Assembly: GCA_034670405.1 (NCBI GenBank)
Contig: JAXDDX010000119.1
Span: forward strand, 253,501-317,500
Direction of reading: 5' to 3'
Source of the DNA: Hoplostethus atlanticus
Lineage: Eukaryota; Chordata; Actinopteri; Trachichthyiformes; Trachichthyidae
Length of the DNA stretch: 64,000 bases
Shown here: positions 25,014 through 36,600 of the stretch, in pieces
Layout: the number at the start of each line of letters is the position of its first letter
How positions within the stretch are numbered: the first letter of the stretch is position 1
Translations under genes and position numbers: made by a program
Notes under the pieces: generated by a model
The model's input: only the letters and a program-made list of their open reading frames with translations
What the model was told of the DNA's origin: nothing
Databases searched by the model: none

Positions 25014-25518
25014 GCAAAATAATACATACATGGACATTCTGATCATCGGATAACAAAATCTCCCTTGTTTACCTGTAGCCATAGATAAAGAATATACATA
25101 GCCAAAGGTAGATCAGGTTTTCAAACTCTTGCCAATTGAGCCCTTTGAAGGAAGGGCCATGAGGAAGAAGTTCCTCATGGTCAACATAGAAAGCAGTCAT
25201 TGGAATCTGTAGCTTTGATTTGAGCCCTATCACATTGTTGTAGCATTGAAGGATTTAGGAAAGTATTCAAGCTGTCAGGTTTGTAAAAAAGGAAGTAATG
25301 TTGGTATTTTGTTATATTTATTTGTATTCAACTCGAGGTGTCCAGCCTCTGAGGGCTCACAGGACACTCTTGCACTCCTGGTTTAACATAAATGCATTCC
25401 TGGACAAAAAAAACCCTCTGTTTTATGCATACAAAGCGAGTTGACATTTCCCCAGGCTGGACAGATGAAGCGCAGAAGCCCCCACGTCTGGAACAAAAGC
25501 TCGAGCTCGCAATCGAAG
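25014..25518. other. intergenic, nothing recognised
   Basis: AT-rich unique sequence between two SINE copies. Confidence 0.5.
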
Positions 25519-25700
25519 CAGCGGGGTGGCGTGGTGAGCAGGGAGACTGCCCTTCAACCAGAAGACACAAGTTCAGGCCCGTGTGACAGCGAGCATCCAT
25601 CCTGAAGTGGATCCCCACCAGCTCCAGGGGTGCTGTCCCGTCACTGACCCTCACCTATGACCTTTGTGGGAAAAGAGGAAAGCAGCGCATTATTATTAGA
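25519..25700 (+). mobile_element. tRNA-derived SINE, copy 2
   Basis: Same family as 24784-25013: GTGGCGTGGTGAGCAGGGAG head, AAGTTCAGGCCC in B-box position, GCATCCATCCTGAAGTG, GGGGTGCTGTCC, and an ATTATTATT tail. It is shortened in the middle. Confidence 0.75.
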
Positions 25701-26686
25701 AGTAGAATTAATCATCTAACCACAAGAATTGACCAAAACATGGAAGTCTTTTTGCAGTAAAGCACACTTCTGAGCTCATTACATTACAAAAGTAAAAATA
25801 GAACATAGAATGAGTAAATCAAGCTTAAGAATTGTTAATTGTTAAGAATTGTTAAGAATTACTGCACCACACCAATTCTTCATAGTGCTCTGCAGCAGTA
25901 CTTTTCTTTGGATCTAATCTTTGGCACCACTCCTCGGTGCATTCATTTCTGCTTGTTTAGCTTGTATTGGAGTACCTTTGGATTTGCTTTTGTTGCATTT
26001 ACACCGGTGCTATTACAGAAAAAGCTCATCAATCATCCACTCTACCTTCACAATTTGGACCATAATATACTAAGCGTTAATCTACCTGAGAGCAATCTGG
26101 CGCACTAGGCACAGTATTAAGTTCACTCCGTCTAAAGTTATGCGTCCAACGCAAAGGTCTTGATGATCAATTTTCTAATTTAATAATATTGAGTTACTTT
26201 TGAGTCGAGCTAAACAATATTGTTCAGAGTGAAGTTGTAGCTTGCGGTGATATTTTTTAATTGTCTTTTTAATAAGATCCCTCAGTCTGTATTTAATCAG
26301 CATTTGAATTGATTGTTTTTCTGTACATTATAAAGAAATTGGTAAGAGAGTAAAAAGACAGAGGGAAATTAACCTTCATGTCATGTTTCAACACCAAATC
26401 TATTTGCTATTTTCAACATAAACCCAACTCATCCAGCTCATTGAAATCTGACTGGCCATCCTTGATGCCACCATAAATGTTGTTGTACATCATTCACTGT
26501 TTAACGCTAGCTATAAATAGTAAATTAATCAAATGAATCCACTCCTTAGTTGAATGTAGCTCAATTTAATTTGCAACAAGTGGATGTTAGCTTTGCTAGC
26601 CATGTAGCTTTCTAGTTAGCTAACTGTTGGCTAACGTTGAAAAAAGCAGCTAGATTAGCAGCATTGCAATCATTTCACTTTCTATT
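25701..26686. other. intergenic, AT-rich
   Basis: It contains a small tandem array of about GTTAAGAATT (25831-25860) and a GCTA-rich patch at 26590-26660. No gene. Confidence 0.5.
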
Positions 26687-27658
26687 AGTTTTTTTTCGAT
26701 TGCTTTGACTCAATTTGCACAACAGATTTTCAATGTGCAAAACTCTAAATGCAAAGTGCCAAACTGACTTTCAAAATTCATAAGACACTACATCCTATGC
26801 TGACATACAAAGTGCAAAACCCTAAATCATCTGCTCCATCCTCAGAGTACAGCCACCTAACATTACAACAATGTTCAAATGCTTATTACTACAAACGCAG
26901 GTCATTAAATCAGTTCATCAGGTGTTTGTAGCCATGTCTCATTACTTCCAGCAACCTTGCCCAGGTTAGTAGCATTGCAACACAATTGATAATCTCATCA
27001 CCACTACATAAAAGGCTGCTTAGAAACCTGAATGGCAGTTTCTGACAACATGGAGCAGGCTGATGAGGCCGATTCTGTGGCCAAATGCAGCAGAGGCAAA
27101 ATGCTGTTTAAACACTGAAATGTATTTGTTTTGTTTTTTGTTACTGTAATTTTTGCTTTTACTGTTGTTTTTGTTTTTACTGTAAAATGCAGTTGCGTTT
27201 ACTGCATTACTGTATGATTTCTTTCATATACAGTAATCTACTGTAATCTAATATTTTGTTTGTCTTACATAAAAACACAAGCTATATATATATATACCTC
27301 AGTCTATCACAGGGATCACAGGGGATGCTTGCTGTACTTCATTTGAATTACTTATGAGGAAATGACCCTTGCATAGTCTTTTTTGATGACAATTATTTAG
27401 TGTTTGACAGCATTATTTGATAATGGCCGTTGTAGTTGAAAATGCACCAATGATTAAACTTCAACGATAAACATATCCAATGTTCTGGTGCTATGATAAA
27501 CATTTGCATATAATATTCTCTCATTTGACACTGGTATTTATATTTTGCATGCTATATTAGATTTTGAACCCAAAATGAGCAGTATAGCATTCTGTGTTAA
27601 GAGTTTTGCACATTGAAACTCTGTTGTGCAAATTGAGTCAAAGCAATCGAAAAAAACT
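26687..27658. mobile_element. DNA transposon with about 60-base TIRs
   Basis: The left end (26687-26750: AGTTTTTTTTCGATTGCTTT and onward) is a near-perfect inverted copy of the right end (27599-27658, ending CAATCGAAAAAAACT). Its inner border is GTGCAAAACTCT. The 972-bp unit has no recognisable transposase; the interior is T-rich with repeated TTTACTGTA-like words. Confidence 0.85.
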
Positions 27659-29047
27659 GTAACTCCAAATGGAAATGAAAACAGGAAATTGCAAACTTAG
27701 ATACGTTTCTTTATATTTGAGAGTCGGAAATTGAATGGTAAAATATGGACAAACTCTGTATTTCTAAAAATCCTTAGTAGTACGTGAACAGTAAGTAAAC
27801 AAAGGTTTGCAGTCCATTGTGGTCTGGTTACAGTGACAAAATTGACATTTTTCTTCTATGGGAAAAGTTGTAGGGAAAAAATGTCAAGTGAAAGTAATTC
27901 ATGACTATGACACAGCTCTGCAGCCAGTGTGATGATTTTAAGATGGACTGGTAGCCCAGACTCTGTTCACATTTAATATGGGTGGATTGACAAAAGGAGA
28001 AAAAAAAATACTTCATACATAGTCTTCATAGTCCCCCTAAATAATCATTGGACCATCGGTCAAAGGAGTCATTGAAGTAATAGAAACTTGCTGAATTTGC
28101 TGAATCTACAACATAATCAAACTGTATTCTCAAGCTTGTGTTTAAAAAGTCCTAGAATTGCCACTGCTCAGGCAAGCAAGACGAAGTGAGTCTATGACAG
28201 TCTGCCTCTTGTCTGGTGCAGCCCGTCAAGTACAATTTCCATTACCTGGGGAGGGACAAACTGAGTTCAGGTTTGAAAATGTGCAGCCAAGTTGTGGAGT
28301 TTTGCAGCTTGCATCCCATTACCCAATTCCTCACCTCTCTGCAACTATAAAACTCAGTGAGAAAGAACAGGAGAACACTGAGGTTCATTAGGCCTATCCA
28401 GGGGAAAAAAAGTTAACTAACCTCATGCGGATACATCAGCATTTCTTCTCTTTTCCCCCCTCCCTCTCTCGCTGTCTCTCACCCTCTATAGGGCTCTATG
28501 TGGTGACTCGTTCCAGAGGATGCTTCCAAAATGGCGGCTCAGGGAGTGCTATTCCCCAGACTGCCGAGATGAGATGTAGGGTTCCCTCTGGTGAGCACAG
28601 CTGAGAGGAGGAGAGATGGAGGAAGTTCTTTTTTTTTCTTTTTTTCTGGCTTTCTCTGATCTGATCTGATGTGAAATCACAAATTGGCCCCAAGACGCTG
28701 CCCCCTGTGTACATAACAGAACTCATTAAAGAGAGGAGGGTTATTAAAAAGTGATAGAGCGAGGGAGGACTCTGACAAGAAAAAAAAAGATTCTGTTTTA
28801 ATAAAAGAGACGAAACAGGCTCCAGAAAGAGAAGAAGAACTTGCTGTGGAAAAGAGACTACGCAGTGAGGGATCGGCGAAGAGAGGCTCATTGCGTTTAC
28901 TGTTCACTTTCACAGACGGCTTGCTCAGATACTCTAGATACTCTAGTCTTTGGACAGCCTTGGATATTTATTCTTCAACACATGATAACAGGGAATAGGA
29001 GATCTTTTCCATTGAGCAATGTGCTGGCTCTACTACTGTGCTCTACA
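27659..29047. other. intergenic, nothing recognised
   Basis: Unique AT-rich sequence. The minus frame at 28496-28891 has no domain or consistent codon use. Confidence 0.45.
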
Positions 29048-29049
29048 TA

Positions 29050-30372
29050 CAGTTCTAGCCAAGATGATTGATACCCTTGCATTTTCCGCAGATAATGTAC
29101 AATATCTTCTGAAATAATTGGAAATTGAAACAACTTTCGGTCTTGACACATCTATCGATTTAAAACAGCACACGATCAAACATTGAAATGAAAAATCTTT
29201 TATGTGGCCATGGCCATGATTATTGGCACCCTTTAGAACAATTCAAATCAATTTTGTTGGCGGAAATAGATTCTCATTTGCAGTGTAATTCAACTCCCCT
29301 GTGACAGGCTGCAGGTGTCCACATGGTGTAAATGAATCAATTATCCATTTTAAAGTGATAAAACGGTCTGTTCCGCTTCACTGGTCATCTGTGGAAATGG
29401 TGAAGAGAAAAGAGTCTGAGGATGTCAGAAAAACTATTACCACCAAACATAAGCGTTCACAAAGCTGTAAGGCATCTCTAGAGACCTTGGTATTCTTGTT
29501 TCCACAGTTCACAATGTTATTAAGAAGTTTGCTACTCATTGAATTGAAGAATCTCCCAGGACGTGGTGGTAAGATGAAAATGTATTTCAAATGTCCACAC
29601 AAAGATGACATCCAAAGATCTCAAGGCTGACCTGGAGAGGTCTGGGGAGGCCAAGAAGACCCGATTGATCTTTGCCAAGACCCATCTGGACAATCCTAAA
29701 ACCTTCTGGGAAAATGTTCTGTGGACCGATGAAACCAAATTAGAGCTCAATGCTTTAACAAAGCTTTTAAGGAAAAGAACACCATAATGTCCCATAATGC
29801 TGTGGGGCTGCTTTTCTGCCTCGGTTACTGGATGTCTTAAACGTATTAAGGGCATCATGAAATCACATTTTGGAGCGAAATGTGCTACCCAGAAAATATC
29901 TAACAAAGGTCATGGGTCTTCCAGCAGGACAATGACCCAGAACACATCCAAAAGCACCCAGGAATGGTTCAAGAGAAAACGTTGGACTGTTCTGGAGTGG
30001 TCAGTGATCTCAGTCCTGATCTCAATCCCATTGAGAACCAATGGTGACACCTGAAATGTGCAGTTGGTCAAAGGAATCCTTGCAACTGAAGAGAGAAACT
30101 GCCAGCAGAAAGATGCAGGAAGCTTATTGGTGGTTACAAGAAACGTTAGGAAACATCACCATTGCTAAAGGCTGTGTAATACCAATAGTCATGGACATAG
30201 CCACTTTTTTTCAATTTTGAAGCCATGAAAGATTTTTTTTAGATTTGTATTCCTATTGTTTGATCAGATGTATGTGTGAAGACCGAAAGTTGTTTCAATT
30301 TCAATTTTTTCAGAAGATATTGTACATTATCTGCACAAAATGCAAGGGTGCCAATAATCCTGGACAGAACTG
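29050..30372 (+). pseudogene. Tc1-like transposon with decayed transposase
   Basis: TA flanks both ends (29048-29049 and 30373-30374). The terminal inverted repeats are over 100 bases long, start CAGTTCTAGCC and match well inward to GAAACAACTTTCGGTCTT. Plus-strand transposase fragments include FAKTHLDNPKTFWENVLWTD with the first catalytic Asp (29728-29730), QDNDPEH with the second (29928-29930) and SPDLNPIENQW with the Glu (30033-30035). The last two are 35 codons apart in one open frame, the DD34E spacing of Tc1. Elsewhere frameshifts and deletions have inactivated it; the unit is about 0.3 kb short of a full Tc1. Confidence 0.93.
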
Positions 30373-30374
30373 TA

Positions 30375-31200
30375 TGGACTAAGGCTGGAGACAATATGCA
30401 GTGGATGCAACATACAACATGGAATACATTGTATGCTGCTTCTTGAAACCCCACAATCTGCAAAGCTCCTTGAGGGCTAGGCTAAAAATACACCACATAT
30501 TACTGTTCACTTAAGATAAAAGCATTTGTCAAATGACCATATCATAATGTTTTCCTGCTCAGGGCAATAGCTATGTTGTGGTGTGGGGGGGGGGGGGTGT
30601 AACTGCAGTGAGAGATCTCTGGTATTCTGCTCCATATATGTTTGTCTATAATTCATCTGTTGTGACTCGGACCACATATATGAAATGAGAGCAAAGTACT
30701 TCTTGGAGGATTGCACACAGGATAAGAAAAGCAAGGCCGGTTGGGGGGGGGTTGGCAAAGCTGCTAGAAAGAGAGAGAGAGAGGAACTGCAAGAGGGGGA
30801 AGGACAGAGGGATGGCTCTGGAGAGCAAGAAGAGAAAACAAGAGATAGAAAGACAAAAAGAGGGAGAGACAAACAGCCAGTGAGGTCTGCGGTGGGGGGG
30901 GGGGAGGGGGGTGGGGTTGGGGTGAGGGAGGGGGGGGTGAGTGAAGGAAGTGATGAGAGTTTCTTCCAGTTTGTTTGTTCTCCAGAGACCACTGTGGATC
31001 CAGATGGACTGAGGCTGAGAGGGAACAGAATGTGCATCAATATTTACTCGCCTCTCCTCACGTCTCCCACCGACGCTGCAAAAAAAAAAGCAGAAAGCTA
31101 CGCGCACACACCTAGCCGGCTAGATCTCAACATGTACGCAGCCCTGCGATCGGCGGGTAAGGCTTTGATGTCACTTAGAGTTCATATTTGACCGTCTCAG
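30375..31200. other. intergenic, G-rich tracts
   Basis: G runs lie at about 30587-30597 and 30892-30942, within purine-rich sequence. The 168-codon plus frame (30685-31191) and its minus partners follow from this composition and have no domain. Confidence 0.55.
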
Positions 31201-31223
31201 CTTTGATCGTGGCTGTTGAGACG

Positions 31224-31316
31224 AATTAGTCAGTGTGTGTGTGTGTGAGAGAGAGCACTCGCATTCGTGTGTGAGAGAAAGAACATGCCTATGAAAGTAT
31301 GTGTGTAGGATATGCA

Positions 31317-31350
<34 letters not shown>

Positions 31351-31890
31351 TGTGTATGCATGTGTGTGCACTCGCATGCATTTCAGTGGGCGTGAAAGAA
31401 AGAACGTATATGAACGCAGGCATGTGTGTGTCCTCAATTGTGTGTGTGGATGTGTGATACATGTTATGTGTGTGTGTGTGTATGTGAGTGCACTCATGCA
31501 TTTGTGTGTATAAGAGAGAGTGCATGTATATGAGTGCATGCATGTGTGATGCCTGAAGCATCTGTGTGTGGATGTGCGCTCATGCATTTGCGTGTGTGAG
31601 TGAAAGAGAACGTGTAAGAGTGCATGCGTGTGTGTGTGTGTGTGTGTGTGTTGTGTGTATGTATGCATGTGTGCGCACTCGCATGCACTTTTGTGGGCGT
31701 GAAAGAAAGAACATATATGAATGCACACATGTGTGTGTCCTCAAGTGTGTGTGTGTGTGTGTGTGCCTGTATATGAGTGCATGCATGTGTGATGCCTGAA
31801 GCATCTGTGTGGATGTGCGCTCATGCATTTGCGTGTGTGTGAAAGAGAATGTGTAAGAGTGTGTGTGTGCCTACCTCTTTGTATCTGTGT
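31224..31890 (+). repeat. TG-rich compound minisatellite
   Basis: TG arrays are interspersed with larger duplicated blocks. TGGGCGTGAAAGAAAGAAC occurs at 31387 and 31694, and the block GAGTGCATGCATGTGTGATG with GCCTGAAGCATCTGTGTG occurs near 31531 and 31773. The unequal spacing (about 306 and 242 bases) shows an internal deletion in the second unit. All open frames here are repeat artefacts. Confidence 0.85.
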
Positions 31891-32260
31891 GAGTGCCTCA
31901 AGGAACTGCAGACAAAAATGAAGCTCCCCCCTCCCACCCCCCCGCCCCTCTGTGGACGAGTGAAATAGAGGAAAAAGGCGCGATAGAGGAGCATGACTCA
32001 GAGGTGTCTGCTCCGCTGCTCTCCAGTGACTCACTGTGCACAGACACTGGCAATAACTGAAGAGACTATAACCTGTGGCCCGCAGCATCCCACCTGTATG
32101 CCTCCGCAGAAACACAGCCACCTGTCCCGCTGAACGCACTCCTAGCATTCAAGTCATAATCTGCAACATTTTCAGATGCTTGACGGTCCGTTTTGCTGCT
32201 CTCTATCGCCGACTGATATAACGCAATAGTGATTCAACCAAGAAAATAGTTTCAAATGGT
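31891..32260. other. intergenic, nothing recognised
   Basis: Unique sequence; the part from about 32190 may belong to the dispersed repeat that follows. Confidence 0.4.
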
Positions 32261-32322
32261 GCTGGACATGATTGACAAGTGATCTGTGGGAGGTGCAGTG
32301 CAGAAACACCGTAGCAATGAGC
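32261..32322. repeat. dispersed repeat segment, copy 2 (other copy at 22.1 kb)
   Basis: It shares GTGCAGTGCAGAAACACC and flanks with 22061-22130 at roughly 85 percent by eye. Confidence 0.65.
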
Positions 32323-32564
32323 ACCGAACAGCGAAGGGTAGTATTAGCCCAATATATCAAGCTGATATTGGCCTTTTAATGACAGTTGGATATCAGCCAG
32401 TCAATGTCATGCATCTCCGACGTTATAAATGACCAGAGAAGTCATTCCAGCGTGGTGTGGGAGGATTTAACTCAGCAGCTTCAGGGGTGTCTGGAACCTG
32501 CCTCCCCCTGCCTCAAGCAGCTGATAAGTCACCTAAAAGAATTTCATTAGTCTAGCTTTAGAGT

Positions 32565-32635
32565 TTTAGTGTCCCATGGTGGTCTCAATACTGCTTCAGA
32601 GGCTTTTCCACCCTGACAAGAATAAAACTCTGGGG
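32565..32635. repeat. dispersed repeat segment (other copy at 11.65 kb)
   Basis: It matches 11651-11714 over about 65 bases, including CAGAGG, TTTTC, ACCCTG and AGAATAAAA, then CTCTGGG. Confidence 0.6.
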
Positions 32636-34240
32636 GGAAAACACTGGAAACTTTTTTTTTTCTGTCAAACACCAGCACAGAATCTCAGCTGTTCAGTCCA
32701 AAAGCATTGAAAACCTAATACCAGCATCAGAATTTCCACGAGGTCCAAAGCATAGATTTATTAGACTTGCATTATTACTATTAAAGTATTGTAACCGGGC
32801 AAGAATCGAGGTCAGGTACCCCACTCTTGTATGACTTTCATTGGCTGAATCATGACAGCAGAGTCACGCGTACGGCTGAATTACGTCTTCCGTTAACGGC
32901 AACTCTCCTGGCCAGGCCGCTCTGATAGATAGATGAATGACGCAGCGTTACACTCAGTCACTCTCGGATAGATCATTACATGGGAATTTTAGCATCACAT
33001 TTCAAACTGCAAAGAAAAATCAACCTGAACCCGTTTCACCCGCATGGTCATTCATCAATTTTTCTATAACAATTACCCAACATGCCACATGACAGCAGCC
33101 GGCCGCCTTCTTATTATCATTACCAGGAAGTGTGTGTAACTACAACGTGAACGCGATACGAGCGAGAGATACACAATGACACATGACGAGCATGTTGCAT
33201 AAGAGCCCCGGTTACGCTCAGAAAAAAAAAAACGTCTCCCCGCTTGAGGAGAAACAAGCTGGCAAGATCGGTTTCATCTTCAAAGCCACCTCTCAAAAAC
33301 ACAGACACAGACTGAACCGCTGGGAGTGTTTTGAAGTTGGTTTGGGAATGACCGTACAGTTTTGGATTTTTTTTTTCTTCCATCGGTAAGACAGTTTGCG
33401 TGTTTTTTTCCTGCGTGATATATTATTATATTGACCTATTTTATTGTGATAGCCCCTTTTATTCTCCACCACCACGTTTTGTAATTCATGTCTGGCATTT
33501 ACAGCATATTACTTATCTTATTGTTGTTTTTATTGTTCTATTGTATATAAAAGTACTTTGTAAACTGCTGCACATTTATTGTTCATTCATCTATTTTGGT
33601 CCCGGTGGAGGAAGAGGAGCTTTAGGGATCATGCCGTGTGGAGCCGAGAGTGTGAAGGCAACGGCTGCTCACTCGGGCGTCCCCTTAAACGGACATTGAC
33701 AGAGGGACCCTGAGGACCCCGAATGCAGAAGGAGGCTTTGACCGGAGGATGAACCTGGCCGCAGGCGCCCGACCGCGGCGCCCTGGCGATCAATGAGCCG
33801 CGGTACGGCAACAGGCAAATAAACGCAATTAGTGAAAAAATCGCCGTGACGATTAGCAGCCGGTACCTCAAATCCCCCTCTCCCTGCGCCGTCGCGGGCT
33901 GTCGGCGCTCCCTTTTTTTCTCGCGCCCCTCGACCGGAGAGATCTCCCATTGGCTCTGATTCATCTAATCACCTGCCTCACTCTGTTGGTCTTTGAGATA
34001 GACATTTCCGTGTGGTGAATCTCCAAAGGCTCTCCGGACGAGGGAGGGCATCGTCACGCCGGGTTCAAGGCGTGCACGGCTGACTGGAGAGGAAAGAATA
34101 GGACCAAACAGGTGTGGGACTGGGGGTCTCCTGTGTAGCCGAGTGGGTCCCGTGTCGCCGCTGTCATGTCCGTCTTTATCTCATCTGTCCCAGTTCCTCC
34201 GGCTTTGAAGGGCATGCCTGTTTGCCTGTGTATGCCAGAG
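32636..34240. other. intergenic; GC-richer unique block at 33600-33960
   Basis: The block has CAATTAG, GATTAGC and TCAATGAGCC-type motifs, low repeat content and no convincing frame. It is a candidate regulatory element. Confidence 0.4.
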
Positions 34241-34245
34241 ATTAG

Positions 34246-34280
<35 letters not shown>

Positions 34281-34362
34281 GTTTGAGTGATGTCTTTCTC
34301 CTGGAGGAGGAGGCAGAGGGCAGTGGAGTCATGTGGACTCTGAGACCTGTGTGTGCGTGTGA

Positions 34363-34399
<37 letters not shown>

Positions 34400-34500
34400 G
34401 TGGAGAGAGGGAGAGAATAGAGGCACTCGTCTGTATAATGGAGTAAGAACCCAGCCAGCTTCTAAGAGCCATCATCCTTCTGCCGCGGCAGCACAGCAAA

Positions 34501-34540
<40 letters not shown>
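34241..34540. repeat. three dinucleotide arrays
   Basis: (TG)n lies at 34248-34277, (GT)n at 34366-34397 and (AC)19 at 34502-34539. Confidence 0.92.
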
Positions 34541-34542
<2 letters not shown>

Positions 34543-34746
34543 CTCTCCCGTGGCCTACAGAACTAACCAGACCAGCTGTAATTTGTCATTTGGCTGTGAA
34601 CTGGGCCGACAGCGCTGAGTTACTTTTAGCTTCCGGCTCGGTGGTAATCCCTCCGTTTGAAGGCCGGCCAATCCAATCCCATGGCTGACATTGTCGGGGA
34701 GGACTACACCATCCTGACCTTTGCAGCTCCCCGGCTAATCTTTCCT

Positions 34747-34782
<36 letters not shown>

Positions 34783-36600
34783 AAGACGGCGGGTGGAAAA
34801 CTGGCAACGAGTTCAACAAGATTACTCGTCCTCCATAACTCCATTCTTCCCCATCCTCTGCTCTCCTCCTCCTCTTCACCGCAACATAAAAGCATCGACT
34901 GCACAAACACCCTAAGCCCCTTTTGCCAACACGCAGCGTCTAGTCACTTAGTTTTGAAAAAAACGAAAGAAGAAGCCCTCACAGCCTTCTTAGTCACTTG
35001 ACATTTAGTGAAATCCTTATGTTTCAGCCTCTGGCTTTGTACTCGGGGTGTGAAGAGGCGTCGCACTTTTTTTTTTTTTCCTTTTTCCTGGCAACCTGTG
35101 TACTTGGCACGTTCATAAAGATAGCACCACTTAAGCCTTTTTCACACCTAGTTTGTTTAGAGCTCTTATTTTGAAGTCTGGAGCGGTTTTCCCCCTTCGG
35201 CGCGGTTGGTCTGGGCTTGGTACGTCGGAGTTCACCGAGCCACGGCAGGTTCAAAACCACAGCTAATGCTAATGTTGCCGATGTTTGTTTTCCTTTGCCC
35301 GCACCAACTTTGTGACCGCCGAGGGAAATGACTGCTCCCGCGCGGTGCTGCGCGGCTGGAACCGAAGCTGAACTGTAAATGCAACAAAAACAACAACCTG
35401 ATTCAGCCCGAAGCAAAGAGGCTAAAGGCTGGGAAGTGCCCCCGACGCGGCGAAGCTAAAAACAAACCTGCATCTCTCTGTGGCGGAAGCATCAATAGAG
35501 AAGAGCTAAAAAGCACCGCCTTCACCCAGTGGCATTTCATTTTGTTTTTATTTTGCCCCCCTCCCCCTAAATCGTTTCATCTCTTTTCTTCCTGCCCAGA
35601 CCAGGCCAAAAGGGGCTGGCGAGCTCAACGTGAGCTCGCATCAGCAGGCCGCCCTCCACTCTCCTGCCATTTGCCAGCATGGTACCAATCAACACTTCAC
35701 TTCCCGACCCGCCGGGAAGCAACTGACTCTGAAGGAGACAGAAAGAGACCCGGCGTGATGGAGACAGTGAGTGCATGAAAGGGATGGAGCGAGAGAGAGA
35801 GAGAGAGAGAGAAAGAGCAGGAAGGCAGCTTCCTGGACGAGCGAGTGAGAGCATCCTAAATTTACCCCGGGCCCGTCTCTTCTGGCGAGGCGCCCCTTCG
35901 TCTCTGACTCTTGGCCCTGGCAGAAGATCCGTGCCCCACCGAGATGAACCACCACACACACACACACACACACAGGAAAACTGTAACTGTAATATCCCCA
36001 CAGTGGGTACCACCAATTTAAAATGTCATTGAACAAGGACTTCAAGGATATGTCTCCAATATACAAACCATCAAGGTTAAAAACCGGGTGCTCGAGCTCC
36101 TTAGAAGTTTGAAGAAAAACAAAATGCCGTTTTGAGTAACGAAGAACCTCAGTGGGAGTCAAACTGGTCTCCCCCAGATATTTATTATCTTTTTTTTCTT
36201 CAATAACAGTTTCTGTGCTTTTGTATATTTCTCCAATTTATCATACTGTGCCTTCGCTGCCTCCTCCCCCCCTGCCTCCCCCTCCCCTAGCAAGAGTACT
36301 ATTGATCGTCCCTAGCCATCCCAGTGATAAATGCAATCTTTTATCCAACGGCCAAATATTACAAATGAAAGTATAAACGGCAGTGGGGATCGGGCCGTTC
36401 CATCCAGTTCTAGGTGGAGGAAAAGAAAGGGCGTTTTAATTGGCTCGCTACGCCATCTACACACACACACACTCGGGCACATGCTTGTTTTCGAGGTGTG
36501 TGTGTGTGTACGAAAACACGCGTATGTGGGAGTCGTGGTCTTTGAATGGTACGAAGAGCAAACCATGTCAAAACTGCTGCTGACTTTTGTGAAGGAAGGA
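34541..36600. other. intergenic with GA and CA repeats
   Basis: (GA)n lies at 34751-34777 and 35791-35813; CA lies at about 35953-35974. The stretch 35120-35420 (TTTTTCACACCTAG onward) may be an old TIR repeat, but I did not find its partner end. No gene. Confidence 0.45.

Noticed and set aside
30646-31191. Overlapping frames of 153-177 codons on both strands
   Set aside because: Long frames on both strands at once reflect purine-rich, stop-poor composition. There is no domain.
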